From assembly GCA_963747405.1 (NCBI GenBank), contig CAVVFG010000008.1, positions 164,877-228,876 on the forward strand: DNA of 64,000 bases, in the 5' to 3' direction. The notes beneath the pieces were generated by a model that saw only the letters and a program-made list of their open reading frames with translations, was not told the DNA's origin and searched no databases. The DNA is from Fodinibacter sp963747405 (GTDB taxonomy: Bacteria; Actinomycetota; Actinomycetes; Actinomycetales; Dermatophilaceae). Both the position numbers and the translations under genes were made by a program. Every line of letters starts with the position of its first letter. The stretch's first letter is position 1. Shown here piece after piece: positions 44,018-51,994 of the stretch.

Positions 44018-44803
44018 ATGTCAACCTCCACCACGGAACGCGCCGCCCACCTCCCCGCCCCCGGGGAGCCCGCGCCCCCAACGAGCAGGCTGCGCCGGCT
44101 CACCCGGACCGCCGGCGTGCTCTACCTCGCGATCTTCGTGATCTACCCGCTCGCCACCCTGGTCCGCGCGACCCTCGTCGTGCCCGGGGACGCAGCCGCG
44201 ACGGCGGACAACATCCGGGCCCAAGACACCCTGTTCCGCTTGGGGATGGCCGGGGAGGCCACCATCGTGCTGGTCGAGGTGGTGCTCGCCGCCGTGCTCT
44301 ATACCCTCCTCCGCCCGGTGAGCCGAACGGTGTCGCTCGCGGCCTCGCTGGCTCGTGTGGCCGAGGCCGTCGTCATGGCCGCCGGATGCCTGGTCACCAG
44401 CGTCTTCACGCTGGTGGCGCTGTCCCCCAACGGCTACCTCGCCGCCTTCGACATGGAACAGCGTGACGGCGTGGCGCTCTTCTTCCAGGAGGCCAACGAC
44501 GGCATCGTGCTCATCTGGGGCTTCTTCTTCGCGCTGTCCCTGCTGCTGACCGGGTGGCTCGTTCACCGCTCCCGCTTCGTGCCGCGCGTGATCGGCATCC
44601 TCCTAGCGCTCGCCGGAGCCGGCTACCTCCTCCAGAGCTTCGGCACCTTCCTGGCGCCCGGGATGACAGACGTGTGGGCGACCGTGGTCCTGGTGCTGGC
44701 GATCCCCGGCGAGCTCGTCTTCGCGATCTGGCTGCTGGCCAAGGGCGTCGACCGGCAGATCTGGACCGCTTCAGCGACCCGCGCGCAGCAGTCCCCCGTC
44801 TGA
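44018..44803 (+). CDS. DUF4386 membrane protein
   Basis: 261 residues, six membrane helices. The family pattern is visible: a first helix GVLYLAIFVIYPLATLV, then helices around EATIVLVEVVLAAVLYTLL, VAEAVVMAAGCLVTS, WGFFFALSLLLTGW, VIGILLALAGAGYLLQSF and ATVVLVLAIPGELVFAIW. DUF4386 proteins have no assigned role. AAAGGA lies 9 bp upstream of ATG 44018. Middle gene of the dehydrogenase operon. Confidence 0.88.
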   Translation: MSTSTTERAAHLPAPGEPAPPTSRLRRLTRTAGVLYLAIFVIYPLATLVRATLVVPGDAAATADNIRAQDTLFRLGMAGEATIVLVEVVLAAVLYTLLRPVSRTVSLAASLARVAEAVVMAAGCLVTSVFTLVALSPNGYLAAFDMEQRDGVALFFQEANDGIVLIWGFFFALSLLLTGWLVHRSRFVPRVIGILLALAGAGYLLQSFGTFLAPGMTDVWATVVLVLAIPGELVFAIWLLAKGVDRQIWTASATRAQQSPV

Positions 44804-44813
44804 GGTGGCGACG

Positions 44814-46028
44814 ATGCGTGCGCTGCGACTGGCCCGACGGACACTGTCCACCGCCATGGTTGTGGTCGTCGTGGCCCTGGGGCTGGTGGCTCAGGCGAGC
44901 GCCTACCTGTTCGGCTTCACCACCGCCGCCGCCCAGGCGCAGCCGTCCGAGAACCTGAGGTACGCGACACGCGGCGACCACGCCGTGGGGGTCCAACGGC
45001 TCGGACCCGAGGACGGCGCCCCGCACGACCTCACCCTCTGGTACCCGGCCGTCGCGTCCCCCGACGACCCCGCGATGACCTACTCCTACGGGCTCACCGT
45101 GCTCGGCACCGATGCATCGACCTCGCTCGCGACCTACCGCGGCACCGCCCGGCTCGGCGCCCAACCGGCCGGTGGCCCGTACCCGCTGGTGGTGCTGTCG
45201 GCGGGGTTCGCGATCACGGCCGACAGCTATGCCTGGCTCGCCGAGCACCTCGCCTCCCACGGGATGGTCGTGGTCGCACCGCGCCACGAGGAGACGCTCG
45301 ACCCGCGCACCCTGTGGCGCTCCGCCATCGACCGGCCCCAGCTCATCGCCAGGACCAGGGCGTACGTCGGCTCGGAGCTCGCCGACCTCGCGGACACGTC
45401 GACAGTCGCGGTCCTGGGCCACTCCTACGGCGGGTACGCGGCCCTCGCCGCGGGCGGCGCACGGTGGGACCCACAGTCCTTCACCATGGGGTGCGCCGAT
45501 GCGCGCGGGGACGGCGACCCGATCGTGTTCCTCTGCGACGCGCTCGAACCGCGGCTCACCGACATCGTCGGCGCCGTCGAACCCGCCAAAGAAGCGGTCG
45601 ATGCGGTGGTCTCACTAGCCGGCGATGCTGCGATGTTCGGCGAGCCCGGCCTGAAGCACCTGACCGCGCCGCTGCTGGTCATGGGCGGCACCGGCGACCA
45701 GGACTCGCCGTATGAGTGGAGCACCGCCCTCGCCTACGAGGGCGCTGCGAGCCAGCGGAAGGTCGAAGTGGCGCTCGACGGAGCCGAACACTTCGTGTTC
45801 TCCGGCCAATGCGACAGCAGACGCCGGCTCACGAGCCTTGTGCCGATGGGCTTCTGCGAGGACCCGGCGTGGAACCGCCCCGAGGCCCGTGAAGTGATCA
45901 AGCACGTGGTCACCGCCTTCCTGCTCACGGAGCTGACCCGGGCACCATCGGTGGAGGCGCTGGGTGACCGGAGCCTGCCGCGGGGGGTCGAGGTTCGCAC
46001 CGCGGGACTCGATGGCGACCGACGGTGA
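44814..46028 (+). CDS. Membrane-anchored or exported alpha/beta hydrolase
   Basis: 404 residues. An N-terminal hydrophobic segment (about 10-32, STAMVVVVVALGLVAQA) serves as signal or anchor. The hydrolase core has LWYPAV, VVLSAGFAITADSY, the nucleophile elbow LGHSYGGYAAL and the His region DGAEHFVFSG, a platelet-activating-factor acetylhydrolase/dienelactone-hydrolase-like arrangement. Cys pairs (MGCADARGD, FLCDAL and QCDSRRR) may form disulfides outside the cell. ATG 44814 is favoured over GTG 44805 because the GAGGTGG purine stretch precedes it. Last gene of the operon, 10 bp after DUF4386. Confidence 0.82.
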   Translation: MRALRLARRTLSTAMVVVVVALGLVAQASAYLFGFTTAAAQAQPSENLRYATRGDHAVGVQRLGPEDGAPHDLTLWYPAVASPDDPAMTYSYGLTVLGTDASTSLATYRGTARLGAQPAGGPYPLVVLSAGFAITADSYAWLAEHLASHGMVVVAPRHEETLDPRTLWRSAIDRPQLIARTRAYVGSELADLADTSTVAVLGHSYGGYAALAAGGARWDPQSFTMGCADARGDGDPIVFLCDALEPRLTDIVGAVEPAKEAVDAVVSLAGDAAMFGEPGLKHLTAPLLVMGGTGDQDSPYEWSTALAYEGAASQRKVEVALDGAEHFVFSGQCDSRRRLTSLVPMGFCEDPAWNRPEAREVIKHVVTAFLLTELTRAPSVEALGDRSLPRGVEVRTAGLDGDRR

Positions 46029-46411
46029 GGCCCCGTCGCCAGCACGGGCGACTTCTGGTCGCGCAGGGCGTCCCTCACCGCGCCGCGCACCCACCGCAGC
46101 GCGCCAGCCGAGTTCATCTGACTCGGACCGCCGACGCGGCCGCCAACTGGCGCGGGACTGTTCGTGGCGGTGCGCCGGGCACCTGGCACGCGGCTGTTGA
46201 GACCCACCTGACTTTCCCGTCCGCGTGGTTGGAGGTCAGGAGTGCGGGGTCCCGGCGTATCAGTCGTTGATGAGCCGGCCATCTGGGCCGGGAGGAATGG
46301 GGCAGAGACGACGCCGCCGCGCTATCCGCGGTGTGGGCGGCACCGACCTGCCGTATTCATGCAGCGGGCCTGTGCGGTTCAGCGCAATTGCCCCGCCTGC
46401 GTGCGATGTTC
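46029..46411. other. Intergenic region, no gene recognised
   Basis: A 383-bp gap between convergent genes. Open frames are short and biased towards Arg/Pro. No hairpin longer than 7 bp stood out. Confidence 0.35.
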
Positions 46412-46912
46412 CTACCCGCGAGCCATCTGGTCGACACACACCGTGACAGCGAGGATGAGCGGCACGTCTTGGCCTTGGGCCAGTTGGACCCCGTAGGTGT
46501 CCCGCACGCGAAACCACTTCTTGGAGACCTCGGCGATCTTCTCTCCGTCGCGCTCGATCTCGTACTCGTGATCGACGATGTTGCCGTGGGCCTTCAGGTC
46601 TTCGCCGCCGTCGACGTCGATGACGTAATGGTCGCGGATACCGATCAGCCGCTTATGGACCGTCGCCTGCGTGGACCCGCTCTCAATAGTCATCTTGTCG
46701 CGGACGCTGAGCACCTTCTCCTGGATCTTGGACAGCTCCTTGCCGCGGGTGTCCTCGAGGATGAAGGTGTCACGCATGCGCGCGGCCTTGCCGTTGACCT
46801 TGTAGACCCGGTTGCCGTCCGAGTCCTCGATCCAGAAGTCGTCCCCGATCGCGAAGATCTTCTCGCGCATCTGGAAGGTCGGTCCGTCGAGCCCGTGGTT
46901 GCGCAGCCCCAT
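46412..46912 (-). CDS. LURP-one-related (Tubby-like fold) protein
   Basis: 166 residues starting MGLRNHGLDGPTFQMREK. The repeated pattern of beta strands with charged turns (FAIGDDFWIEDSDGNRVYKV, AARMRDTFILEDTRG, VLSVRDKMTIE, LIGIRDHYVIDVDG and KKWFRVRDTYGV) is the 12-stranded barrel of the LURP-one/phospholipid scramblase-like family. Cytosolic; role unknown. ATG 46912 is directly preceded by an in-frame GTG. The stop is TAG 46412-46414. Confidence 0.85.
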   Translation of the reverse strand: MGLRNHGLDGPTFQMREKIFAIGDDFWIEDSDGNRVYKVNGKAARMRDTFILEDTRGKELSKIQEKVLSVRDKMTIESGSTQATVHKRLIGIRDHYVIDVDGGEDLKAHGNIVDHEYEIERDGEKIAEVSKKWFRVRDTYGVQLAQGQDVPLILAVTVCVDQMARG

Positions 46913-47383
46913 CACATGTCCCTTCACCGGTGAGCGCAGGTCACGCGGATCTGCGCCACCTGCGAGTGGTTGCTCCTCGAGCGTGCAGCCGCGAGGCGCC
47001 GATTTCAAGGCTCTCCCACGGTGCCACGGGGTTGGTCACCCCTCATCACCCCGATGGGGTTAGGCATGCCGCTCCGGAGGTAGCCACCGGTCCTGCTGCC
47101 TCAGGCCGTTGGCCTCGCGCTCGCGCTCGTCTCCGATCTCGCGCATCATCCGACGGTCGGCAGGCGGCGCTATGACGCACGCCCGGGCGTGGTTCCCGAC
47201 GCCCCGGCAGGAGTGAATGTCGGTTTCGCGGAGCGGCGATCGTTGATAGCTTGCGGAGGCCGGACCAGAGACGAGGAGGTGGTACCTGTGAACGCATCGA
47301 CATGGGCGCTCTCCCTTGGGGTCGTGGCCGGGCGATAGGTCGTCTGGGGGCGCCGTTCCTGAGCACTCCCGAAAGGCACGACC
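46913..47383. other. Intergenic region with possible short peptides
   Basis: This 471-bp stretch has no gene I can call firmly. On the plus strand a GTG at 47288 has an excellent SD (GAGGAGGTGGTACCT) but reads only 16 codons (VNASTWALSLGVVAGR) before TAG 47336-47338; reading past that stop gives VVWGRRS, as in tiny one-helix membrane proteins. On the minus strand 47060-47151 encodes a charged frame (MMREIGDEREREANGLRQQD) without SD. Confidence 0.4.
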
Positions 47384-48115
47384 ATGCAGACAACCTCCGA
47401 ACACGTCCACGACGATGGCACCCGTGAACGCGGTTTCACCCTCGAGGGGATTGAAGGGGTTCTGTGGTTACCCGCGACATCCGCACCGGCGCCGGTGCTT
47501 CTCCTGGGCCACCCAGGTGGCCTCGTTGCGATGCATGTTCGCCTGGTAGCTCGAGCGCGTCACGCGGCAGCACTCGGGTTCGCCTCGGCAGCCATTGAGC
47601 TGCCCGGCAGTGGCGAACGGCCAAGCATCGGCACCGTCGACCAGGCCCGACGTGAGCTACGTCAAGCGGTCACCGCTGGGCAGCGGCCGGGCGAGGACGT
47701 CATCGACCGACTGATCCTTCCCCTGGTCGAGAAGGCAGTTCCAGAGTTGCAGGCCCTGCTCGACTGCGTGCTCACCCTGCCTGAGGTGGACGGTCCAGTG
47801 GGTGTCTCTGGTGGGGTTACGGCCATCGGTGTCCGGCTCGCGCGGGTCGAGCCACGCCTCGCGGCAGCAGGTCTCTTTGCCGGCAGCGTCGTTCCCCGCT
47901 CCGTCGTCGAGGAGGCACGTCGGGTCTCCATCCCGATTCACGTCCTGCTCCAGTGGGACGATCGCGGCAACGACAGGCGGGCCGCCCTGGATCTGTTCGA
48001 TGCCTTCGGTTCGGCCCAGAAGACACTCCAGGCGAACATGGGCGGGCACACCGGGATCCCGCCCCACGCCGCCGAGGACGCAGGTCGATTCTTCCTCCGC
48101 CACCTTCGCGCATAG
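47384..48115 (+). CDS. Alpha/beta hydrolase
   Basis: 243 residues. LLLGHPGGLVAMHVRLVARA gives the oxyanion region, and GVSGG in the middle replaces the usual GxSxG elbow with a nucleophilic Ser; the final segment MGGHTGIPPHAAEDAGRFF carries the catalytic His. Resembles small prolyl-oligopeptidase-related hydrolases. ATG 47384 follows GAAAGGCACGACC. It ends just before the left end of the IS110 element. Confidence 0.8.
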   Translation: MQTTSEHVHDDGTRERGFTLEGIEGVLWLPATSAPAPVLLLGHPGGLVAMHVRLVARARHAAALGFASAAIELPGSGERPSIGTVDQARRELRQAVTAGQRPGEDVIDRLILPLVEKAVPELQALLDCVLTLPEVDGPVGVSGGVTAIGVRLARVEPRLAAAGLFAGSVVPRSVVEEARRVSIPIHVLLQWDDRGNDRRAALDLFDAFGSAQKTLQANMGGHTGIPPHAAEDAGRFFLRHLRA

Positions 48116-48401
48116 ACAAGCCAGCGTCCGGGACGCGGCGTAGAGCCTGTGAGGATCGCCAACGCAGCCTGAAGGTGCTGGGCTGTGGTTGGTGACCACG
48201 GGTGTGACCCCCGCAGAGACTGGCTTCGTGCCTTTGCTGCGACTTGTCCGCTCGCGGTCACCGGCCCCGGCCCGGTTGGAGGAGCTGGCCTGATCAGGAG
48301 CTTGACCACCTGGCGTTAGCGGCGCCGGATGTGTCTCATCACAGTCCTGCCGAGCCTCCGTCCCGGACCGGAACCACGTCCCGTCCGGAGAAGGAGAACG
48401 C
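48116..48401 (+). ncRNA. IS110 left end, candidate bridge/seek RNA region
   Basis: IS110-subgroup elements place a structured non-coding RNA that guides recombination in the non-coding left end, directly upstream of the transposase. This 286-bp interval has no open frame of substance and contains several self-complementary stretches, e.g. GGTTGGTGACCACGG, CCTGATCAGG and the paired TCCCGGACCGG / CCGTCCGG near 48360-48390. Exact RNA ends and loops cannot be assigned by eye. Confidence 0.3.
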
Positions 48402-49490
48402 ATGGACAGTCTGACCGATCTGCGCGAAGTGGTCGATGTCGTCATCGGCGTCGACACCCACGTCCATACCCACTCCGCGGCCGTGGTCGACGCTGCCACG
48501 GGTGGTGTCCTTGACGAGATCACCGTCGATGCGACAGCCCAGGGCTACGCCGAGCTGGTGGAGTTCGCCAACAACCACCCGGTGTCGCGGGCGTGGGCGA
48601 TCGAGGGGACCGGTGGTCACGGCGCCGGTCTGAGCCGTCACCTGCTGGGCAGCTCGGAGATCGTCATCGAGCTTGACCGCCCAAAGAGGGCCGCGCGCCG
48701 CAACGGCGCGAAGTCCGACCCGCTCGATGCGATCCGAGCCGCGCGGGAAGCGATAGCCCGACGTCGTTTGGGAACCCCTCGCAGCGGGGGCGAACGCCAA
48801 GCACTGTCAGTGCTGTTGGCTGCACGCCGCTCCGCGATCAATGCCTCCACCGAGGCTCAGCTGCAGGTCTTCAGCCTGGTGATCGCAGCACCCGAACCCA
48901 TCCGAGCCCCGTTCCGCGGCCAGAAGCTGGCCGCGATGCTCAACACCGCCGCGAGGTTGCGGCTGCACGCCTCCTGGGACGTCGAGACCACCAGCACCGT
49001 GGTGGCGCTGCGGACCTTGGCTCGTCGCGCACACACGATGCTGAAGGAGGCACGGGAGCTGCAGAAGGCGATGGTGGCCATCATCCGCAGCTGGCGCCCC
49101 GACCTGCTCGAGGAGTTCGGCGTCGGACCGATCGTGGCCGCCACGGTGTTGTGCGCCTGGTCCCACCCCGGCCGCATCCACTCCGAGGCCGCGTTCGCGA
49201 TGCTCGCCGGCGTGGCACCGATCCCAGCGAACAGCGGCCAAGTCACCACCCGCTACCGGCTCAACCGTTACGGCGACCGCCAGCTCGACAACGCACTGCA
49301 CACCGTGGTGCGGATCCGGATCCAGTACCAGCAAGCCACCCGCGACTACGTCGCTCGCCGCACTGCCGAAGGCAAGACAGGGCGAGAGATCAAACGCTGC
49401 CTTGCCCGCTACGTCGCCCGCGACCTCTATCGACTCCTTGAAAACACGCCCACGGCGGCTTGACGAAGCATAGGAGCGTCGCACGTCGTT
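48145..49490 (+). mobile_element. IS110-family insertion sequence (ends approximate)
   Basis: The element contains one transposase gene with a long non-coding left end and a short right end. The right boundary probably lies near CATAGGAGCGTC (about 49468-49480), a sequence often found at IS110-type ends; the left boundary is somewhere after 48116. IS110 elements lack terminal inverted repeats, so I cannot fix the ends precisely. Confidence 0.6.
48402..49463 (+). CDS. IS110-family transposase
   Basis: 353 residues. The N-terminal DEDD (RuvC-like) domain has VVIGVDTHVHTH, AWAIEGTGGHG and SDPLDAIRAAR; the C-terminal Transposase_20 domain has FGVGPIVAATVL, MLAGVAPIPANSGQ and RLNRYGDRQLDNALHTV with the catalytic Ser region. 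Length and motif order are intact, so the enzyme may be active. ATG 48402 has GGAGAAGGAG immediately upstream. Confidence 0.93.
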   Translation: MDSLTDLREVVDVVIGVDTHVHTHSAAVVDAATGGVLDEITVDATAQGYAELVEFANNHPVSRAWAIEGTGGHGAGLSRHLLGSSEIVIELDRPKRAARRNGAKSDPLDAIRAAREAIARRRLGTPRSGGERQALSVLLAARRSAINASTEAQLQVFSLVIAAPEPIRAPFRGQKLAAMLNTAARLRLHASWDVETTSTVVALRTLARRAHTMLKEARELQKAMVAIIRSWRPDLLEEFGVGPIVAATVLCAWSHPGRIHSEAAFAMLAGVAPIPANSGQVTTRYRLNRYGDRQLDNALHTVVRIRIQYQQATRDYVARRTAEGKTGREIKRCLARYVARDLYRLLENTPTAA

Positions 49491-49588
49491 GAGTGCCAAG
49501 CGCATCTCCGCTCGCTAGCTGCACGCATTCGGGCCTGACGAGGTCGGCGGGGTGGTGTCAAGATGTCCAAGTGGCGTCGGACACTCGC

Positions 49589-49912
49589 ATGGTGGCCCTG
49601 GGATTCGGCAAGTTCGCGCGTGCGGACCGCATCTTCGCGCTTGAGCGAATCGCCGGCGACGAACGCGGTGATGGCCGGCGCACCCGCGTCTGGATAGATG
49701 GAGTCGCCGAGCCCCTGATCGCGTCGCGAACCGAAGTCACCATCCTCCGCGACATGGGGCAGGAGGCCGCTATCGCGGGGCCCGAACTCGGTGAGGCGTT
49801 GGACTTGGCGGTGCGGCTCGCAGCGGCAGCCGATGAAGGTCGGGTGGATTTGAGTGACCTTGGTCGTCGAGCACGACGGCTTCTCGCTTCGACGACCGAG
49901 CCTGCTTCTTAG
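49589..49912 (+). CDS. RemA/DUF370-like small protein
   Basis: 107 residues starting MVALGFGKFARADRIFALE. Compared with RemA (IGFGNIVSANRI and YGRRTRAVV), it keeps the N-terminal strand-helix and a DGRRTRVWIDG segment, but the middle is shorter and a C-terminal helical tail is added. RemA is a DNA-binding biofilm regulator in Bacillus; the actinobacterial relatives are uncharacterised. The stop codon TAG (49910-49912) spans the border of the IS5-type insertion. Confidence 0.6.
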   Translation: MVALGFGKFARADRIFALERIAGDERGDGRRTRVWIDGVAEPLIASRTEVTILRDMGQEAAIAGPELGEALDLAVRLAAAADEGRVDLSDLGRRARRLLASTTEPAS

Positions 49913-49928
49913 AGATCGCGCGGATAGG
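49912..49928 (+). repeat. Left terminal inverted repeat of the IS5-type element
   Basis: GAGATCGCGCGGATAGG, the exact complement of the right end. Its first base is the G of the upstream gene's stop codon. Confidence 0.9.
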
Positions 49929-50773
49929 TCAGGGTTGTCGGTTGGGTCGGGTGTCCCAGCGGTGGGTGGTCCAGGCGATGCGGATCAGTCGTCGGGTGAT
50001 GATGACGGCGTTGGCCAGTGCGATGAATGCGTTGATGACGCGGGCGTGTCGTTCGGTGCAGATGGCCAGCTTCTTGAAGCCGCGGTTGTGCCATGAGTTG
50101 GTTCGTTCAACCACCCATCGGTCGCCGGCTTGCAGGGGAAAGCCCTTGAGGCTGATCACGCCGTGGCAGCCCAGCTCGTCGAGTAGGTCGCGGGTCTTGG
50201 TGCTGTCGTAGCCGGCGTCCAGATGCCGGTGATCTGCTCGGGAAGGGTCGAGCCCAGGCCCTGGTCGAAGCGGGCCAGCGTGGCCAGGGTCGGACGTAAC
50301 AGCGGGGAGTCGTGCCGGTTCGCCGGGGCGATCACACACCCGAGCGGGATCCCGGCGGCGTCGGTCAACACGGACCGTTTCGTGCCGAGCTTGCCTCTGT
50401 CCACGGGCGATTTGCCGGCAACCTCTCCTCCGCACGGGGCCTTGACGATGCACCCGTCGACGGTCACGTTGGACAGGTCCAACCCGACGATCCGGTCGTA
50501 GGCGTCCAGGCAGAGCTGCTCGAGCTGTTCGAAGACGCCGGCGCCGATCCACTCATCTCGCCGGGTCCGGATCGTGGTTGCCGAGCAGGTGCTGTCGCTG
50601 GCCTTGGCGTAGCTGGCACCCAGCACCAGCACTACGAGCAGCTTGTCGAACACGACCCGGTCCGCGATGCGGGGGCGGTGGCACCCCAGCGGGTGAACCA
50701 CGGTGCGTTCGGGAAGAAGGGCAGCGAACTGGTCCCACAACGGCTCGATCAACGAAGATGGCAACGCAGGCAC
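49929..50773 (-). pseudogene. IS5-family transposase, frameshifted
   Basis: From GTG 50773 (AGGAGGCGTCC upstream) the frame encodes SLIEPLWDQFAALLPER, VTVDGCIVKAPCGG (first catalytic Asp), GKLGTKRSVLTDAAG and ends in-family at LGSTLPEQITG. The rest continues in another frame from HLDAGYDSTKTRDLLDELG (second Asp) through VVERTNSWHNRGFKKL (Glu) to the stop at 49929. Inserting one T between the two G of CCGG (50227/50228, giving ITVHLD) restores it. No slippery heptamer is present, so programmed frameshifting is unlikely. Confidence 0.8.
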
Positions 50774-50892
50774 GGACGCCTCCTGGAGACGGCTGACTAG
50801 ACACCACCTCTCTTACTCGCGTTCGTGCCTGCCCCACATCAGCAACACGCGCCACATGCGCAACACCGAGCTCCATCGGGTCCACCGCGCCG

Positions 50893-50909
50893 CCTATCCG
50901 CGCGATCTC
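50893..50909 (-). repeat. Right terminal inverted repeat of the IS5-type element
   Basis: CCTATCCGCGCGATCTC, exact complement of the left terminal repeat, followed by the TTA duplication. Confidence 0.9.
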
Positions 50910-51034
50910 TTAATCGTCACCCGAGATTCCGAAGTACGTCGCTCGCGGCTGTGACGCAGGTTGACACGCCACGCTCCACGCCGATTCGCTGCGACGCACC
51001 ACTTGGGTCGTGCGACACGAGTTCGCGATCCGGC

Positions 51035-51445
51035 CTATACGGCCGAGGTCGGTGGGCGCCCAGCGGCGCGCAGCACTCCGCGCACGCGACCAGCGCCATC
51101 CCATGTGGTCGTGAGCTCGATGACCGCGAGGGCCGAGGTGGGCATGGGCACGCTGTCGCCGGTGAGGGTCTCAGCGAGGTCCTCGATGCCGGGATTGTGG
51201 CCAACGAGCACGACCGTTCTCATTGCATCATCGAGGTGCCGGACGATGCTGAGTAGCTCACCAACGGAGGCCGCGTAAACACCATCGTCGTGCCGAGTCT
51301 TGGGTGGCTGGTCGAGTTCGTCCGCTACCGCATCCCAGGTGGTCCGGGCGCGTTTCGCGGTGGACACGACTGCCAGGTTGATCGCGTCGATGTTGGCAGC
51401 CAGCCACCGGCCGGCGTCGGGGGCCTGGCGTCTGCCTCGCTTTGG
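51035..51445 (-). pseudogene. SixA-type histidine phosphatase, N-terminus lost
   Basis: From about 51445 to TAG 51035 the sequence is a good SixA/phosphoglycerate-mutase-like protein: KRGRRQAPDAGRWLAANID, VSTAKRARTTWDAV, VVLVGHNPGIEDLAETL. The first 25 or so residues, which carry the catalytic RHG/RHA histidine, are missing; the upstream frame is unrelated. The deletion lies next to the 3' end of the RNase P RNA gene. Confidence 0.7.
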
Positions 51446-51586
51446 ACACGTACAGCCACCTGTGGCCGACTCCGACAACCGCACTAGAGAGGCGGTCGCC
51501 TCGCAGCTCAGGGGGAGCCACAAGTTGAGGACAATGTGAGGACAGTCGCCAGCGACTGAACACAAACCCACAGGTCAGACGCCTGA

Positions 51587-51979
51587 AGTGGACGAGTCGG
51601 GCTGTAGGCCGGGTTCTGTCCCGTGCCGCCGTTGCCGGCGACGCGGTGACGGTCATCCATCTCGGGTGGCCGTTGCCGACCACCTCCAGCGCCCTACCCA
51701 CGTGCTCGGGCGGGCCGCCCTCGAACGCACGCTGTCTGGGCTTGCTCCGGATGGGGTTTACCGAGCCGACCTGGTCACCCAGGTCGCTGGTGGTCTCTTA
51801 CACCACCGTTTCACCCTTGCTCCCGACGCTTGCGCGCCGGGGGCGGTCTGTTCTCTGTGGCACTGTCCCGCGGGTCGCCCCGGGTGGCTGTTGGCCACCA
51901 TCCTGCCCTTCGGAGCCCGGACCTTCCTCGGCGGCGGTTGCCCACCGACGCGACCGTCCGCCCGACTCGTCCTCCGCCA
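51587..51979 (-). ncRNA. rnpB: RNase P RNA (type A)
   Basis: On the minus strand the conserved GAGGAAGGTCCGGGCTCC (P4 region) and, near the 3' end, ACAGAACCCGGCCTACA are present. The P1 stem is formed by perfect 13-bp arms at 51960-51972 and 51590-51602 (GGACGAGTCGGGC paired with GCCCGACTCGTCC). Length of about 390 nt is normal. Its 5' end lies only about 15 bp after the RNB ribonuclease stop, so the promoter probably sits inside that gene. Confidence 0.93.
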
Positions 51980-51994
51980 GTGTAGGGGGCTCGC

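Larger units (their letters stand above)
49912..50909 (-). mobile_element. IS5-type insertion sequence with TTA target duplication
   Basis: 998 bp bounded by perfect 17-bp inverted repeats and flanked by a TTA direct repeat (49909-49911 and 50910-50912), as expected for the TNA target of the IS5 family. It contains a single minus-strand transposase gene, which is frameshifted. Confidence 0.85.

Noticed and set aside
49929..50773. Programmed -1/+1 frameshifting in the IS5 transposase
   Set aside because: No slippery run at the junction and no overlapping stop/start arrangement; a one-base deletion explains it.
48145..50909. Composite transposon formed by the IS110 and IS5 elements
   Set aside because: The two elements are of different families and cannot share ends or transposase.
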